Assembly: GCA_945888895.1 (NCBI GenBank)
Contig: CAMDAY010000129.1
Span: forward strand, 1-6,212
Origin: Dehalococcoides mccartyi
GTDB taxonomy: Bacteria; Chloroflexota; Dehalococcoidia; UBA2979
Length of the DNA: 6,212 bases
Reading direction: 5' to 3'
Shown here: one piece after another, positions 5,080 through 6,212 of the stretch
How positions within the stretch are numbered: the first letter of the stretch is position 1
Layout: every line of letters starts with the position of its first letter
Notes under the pieces: model-generated
Seen by the model: only the letters and a program-made list of their open reading frames with translations
Database searches by the model: none
What the model was told of the DNA's origin: nothing
Position numbers and translations under genes: made by a program

Positions 5080-5400
5080 ATGAGCGAATCGGTGCGGCTG
5101 TCGGTGCGGATTGTGCCTCGTGCGTCGCGGGATGTCGTGGTCGGGATGCGGGGCGGGGCGCTCCTGGTGCGCGTCACGGCCGCGCCGGTCGATGGAGCGG
5201 CGAACGAGGCGCTCGTGCGTCTGCTGGCGCGGCGGCTGCACCTCGGGAAGGGTGCCTTCAAGATCGTGGCCGGAAGGACATCGAAGTTGAAGGTCATCGA
5301 GGTCGTGGGCATGGAGGAGCCCGAGCTGATGCGCCGCCTCGTGTCGCCACCGGCCGCGACGCGAGAGGTCGATGGCCTCGACGAGGCGGTCGAGGAGTAG
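5080..5400 (+). CDS. DUF167 (YggU/UPF0235 family) protein
   Basis: The 106-residue protein is a single small alpha/beta domain of the YggU family. Family signatures are clear: a first strand with RLSVRIVPRASRDVVVG (6-22), the hallmark VRVTAAPVDGAANEAL (30-45) followed by the helix VRLLARRLHL, then FKIVAGRTSKLKVIEV (60-75), the usual 'GxTSxxK' strand. Members are about 100 residues long and have no well-established biochemical role. The last 25 residues (SPPAATREVDGLDEAVEE region) are a low-complexity acidic extension. The ATG at 5080 matches the usual family start. The gene is divergent from recA, with 215 bp between the start codons, and converges with the channel gene only 22 bp away. Confidence 0.92.
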   Translation: MSESVRLSVRIVPRASRDVVVGMRGGALLVRVTAAPVDGAANEALVRLLARRLHLGKGAFKIVAGRTSKLKVIEVVGMEEPELMRRLVSPPAATREVDGLDEAVEE

Positions 5401-5422
5401 CGGACCGTTGACGCGCGCGGCG

Positions 5423-6212
5423 CTACGCGCCTGCCTGCCAGTCGTCCTCGTGCATCTCGACGGTCGGGAGCAGCGAGGGCATCGGTGTGAGCAGCCATTC
5501 CCCCACGCCGTTGGCGAGGGCTTCGTAGGAATCGAGGATCTCGCGCAGCGCCGGAGCGAATGCCTCACGATCGCCGATCTGAATGCCCAGCTCCGTGAGT
5601 TGCCCAGAGATCACCTCGAAGCCACCGTGCTCAACACGCGGTTCGTGTGGCGCGTGAGGTTCGATCTGCATGTACGGCGTCACGTCGACGAGTAGGTGGC
5701 GCAGCAGCGCGAAGGTGAAGCGTGCCTGCCGCTGGAAGCGTGGATCCTGCGCGGCGATCAGCATCGCGCAGGCATCGGCGACGGCGACGAGAGCGGCGAG
5801 CCACGACTGACGGTCATGCTGCGAGCGGTAGTACATGAGCACCGGGTAGGACAGGTAGACCTCGAGCAGCTCGGCGCCCCAGCGCTCGAAGTCGGAAAGC
5901 ACGCCGACGAGCGGCGCGGGATCCGTACCGTCGAAGTTGCGGCGCACCAGCTCCATGCCCGTGGGGGGCGATCCCGCGGGTGCGTCCAGGAGCGAGACCA
6001 TGACCTCGCGCCTTGAGAACGCGCTGTACAGCACGGGCACGTAGCCGATCACCAGCGCGAGCAGGCCAAGCCCGACGCCCGCCTCGGCGACGGCAATCAC
6101 GCGCGCGGCGGTGGAGACGGGGTAGATGTCGCCCATGCCGAGCGTGAACAGCGTGGTGCCGCTGCCGTACAGGTCCCAGAAGAACGAAGGGGGCGCGCCG
6201 ACCGCGACGTGG
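5423..6212 (-). CDS. Potassium-channel-like membrane protein, C-terminal part (cut by right edge)
   Basis: The open frame enters from the window edge and gives 262 residues before TAG. The visible part begins in a pore region: a pore helix (SFFWDLYGSGTTLF, about 9-22), then a filter-like T-L-G-M-G-D (23-28) followed by IYP, in the place of the classic TVGYGD. A glycine-rich second membrane helix follows (about 38-61, AEAGVGLGLLALVIGYV), then the post-helix motif SRREVMVSLLDA. The remaining ~185 residues are soluble and mainly helical, with segments such as YLSYPVLMYYRSQHDRQSW. I see no TrkA-N/RCK nucleotide-binding motif. This is the two-helix (Ion_trans_2-type) pore fold with a family-specific cytoplasmic domain. 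The first membrane helix and start codon lie outside. Methionine in the filter position makes K+ selectivity uncertain. Confidence 0.82.
   Translation of the reverse strand, partial: HVAVGAPPSFFWDLYGSGTTLFTLGMGDIYPVSTAARVIAVAEAGVGLGLLALVIGYVPVLYSAFSRREVMVSLLDAPAGSPPTGMELVRRNFDGTDPAPLVGVLSDFERWGAELLEVYLSYPVLMYYRSQHDRQSWLAALVAVADACAMLIAAQDPRFQRQARFTFALLRHLLVDVTPYMQIEPHAPHEPRVEHGGFEVISGQLTELGIQIGDREAFAPALREILDSYEALANGVGEWLLTPMPSLLPTVEMHEDDWQAGA

Noticed and set aside
4939..5568. 209-codon minus-strand frame opposite the DUF167 gene
   Set aside because: It overlaps the recA promoter, the DUF167 gene and the end of the channel gene. The product is Arg/His/Ser-rich and looks like an antisense artefact.
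1..6212. CRISPR array, insertion sequence, integron or prophage
   Set aside because: No regularly spaced repeats, transposase or integrase motifs, terminal repeats or target-site duplications were seen. The tRNA-Asp 3' end has no repeated copy in the window that would mark an integration site.

Overview
This is a high-GC bacterial window (roughly two thirds G+C by eye) built around a recA, recX, rny block on the minus strand. No mobile element, CRISPR array or phage gene is visible. The gene set suits a Chloroflexota-like (possibly Dehalococcoidia-type) bacterium: RNase Y present, a Gram-positive-type GAAC N4 GTTC SOS box in front of recA, a tRNA with its CCA encoded, and a RecX of the 'PTVTATEKK' N-terminal type. 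That placement is inference, not proof.

Left part (1-768). A gene start with a strong Shine-Dalgarno runs off the left edge on the minus strand. About 210 bp further on is a complete tRNA-Asp(GTC) on the minus strand, with its own promoter (419-447) and a UUCG-loop terminator (291-311). Divergent from it is a small plus-strand ORF for an 80-residue protein with one C-terminal membrane helix.

Central part (802-4942), all minus strand, read right to left. A promoter overlapped by a LexA box drives recA. Two tandem hairpins separate recA from recX, which probably starts at TTG. After a 179-bp gap with a possible internal extended -10 promoter comes rny (RNase Y, membrane-anchored, KH plus HD). 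Last, 22 bp after the rny stop, is a membrane protein with an eight-ligand zinc module at its N-terminus. recA and recX act together in recombinational repair: RecX modulates RecA filaments. rny is a general mRNA-decay endonuclease that often sits near recA. The zinc/membrane protein is a probable operon partner of unknown role.

Right part (5080-6212). A DUF167/YggU-family protein is divergent from recA and may be translated from a leaderless mRNA. It converges with the C-terminal part of a potassium-channel-like membrane protein whose N-terminus lies beyond the right edge.

The window looks mainly like ordinary core genome. The points most worth checking are the tandem recA/recX hairpins, the operator architecture of the recA promoter, a 23-bp perfect inverted repeat inside rny, and the unnamed membrane proteins.
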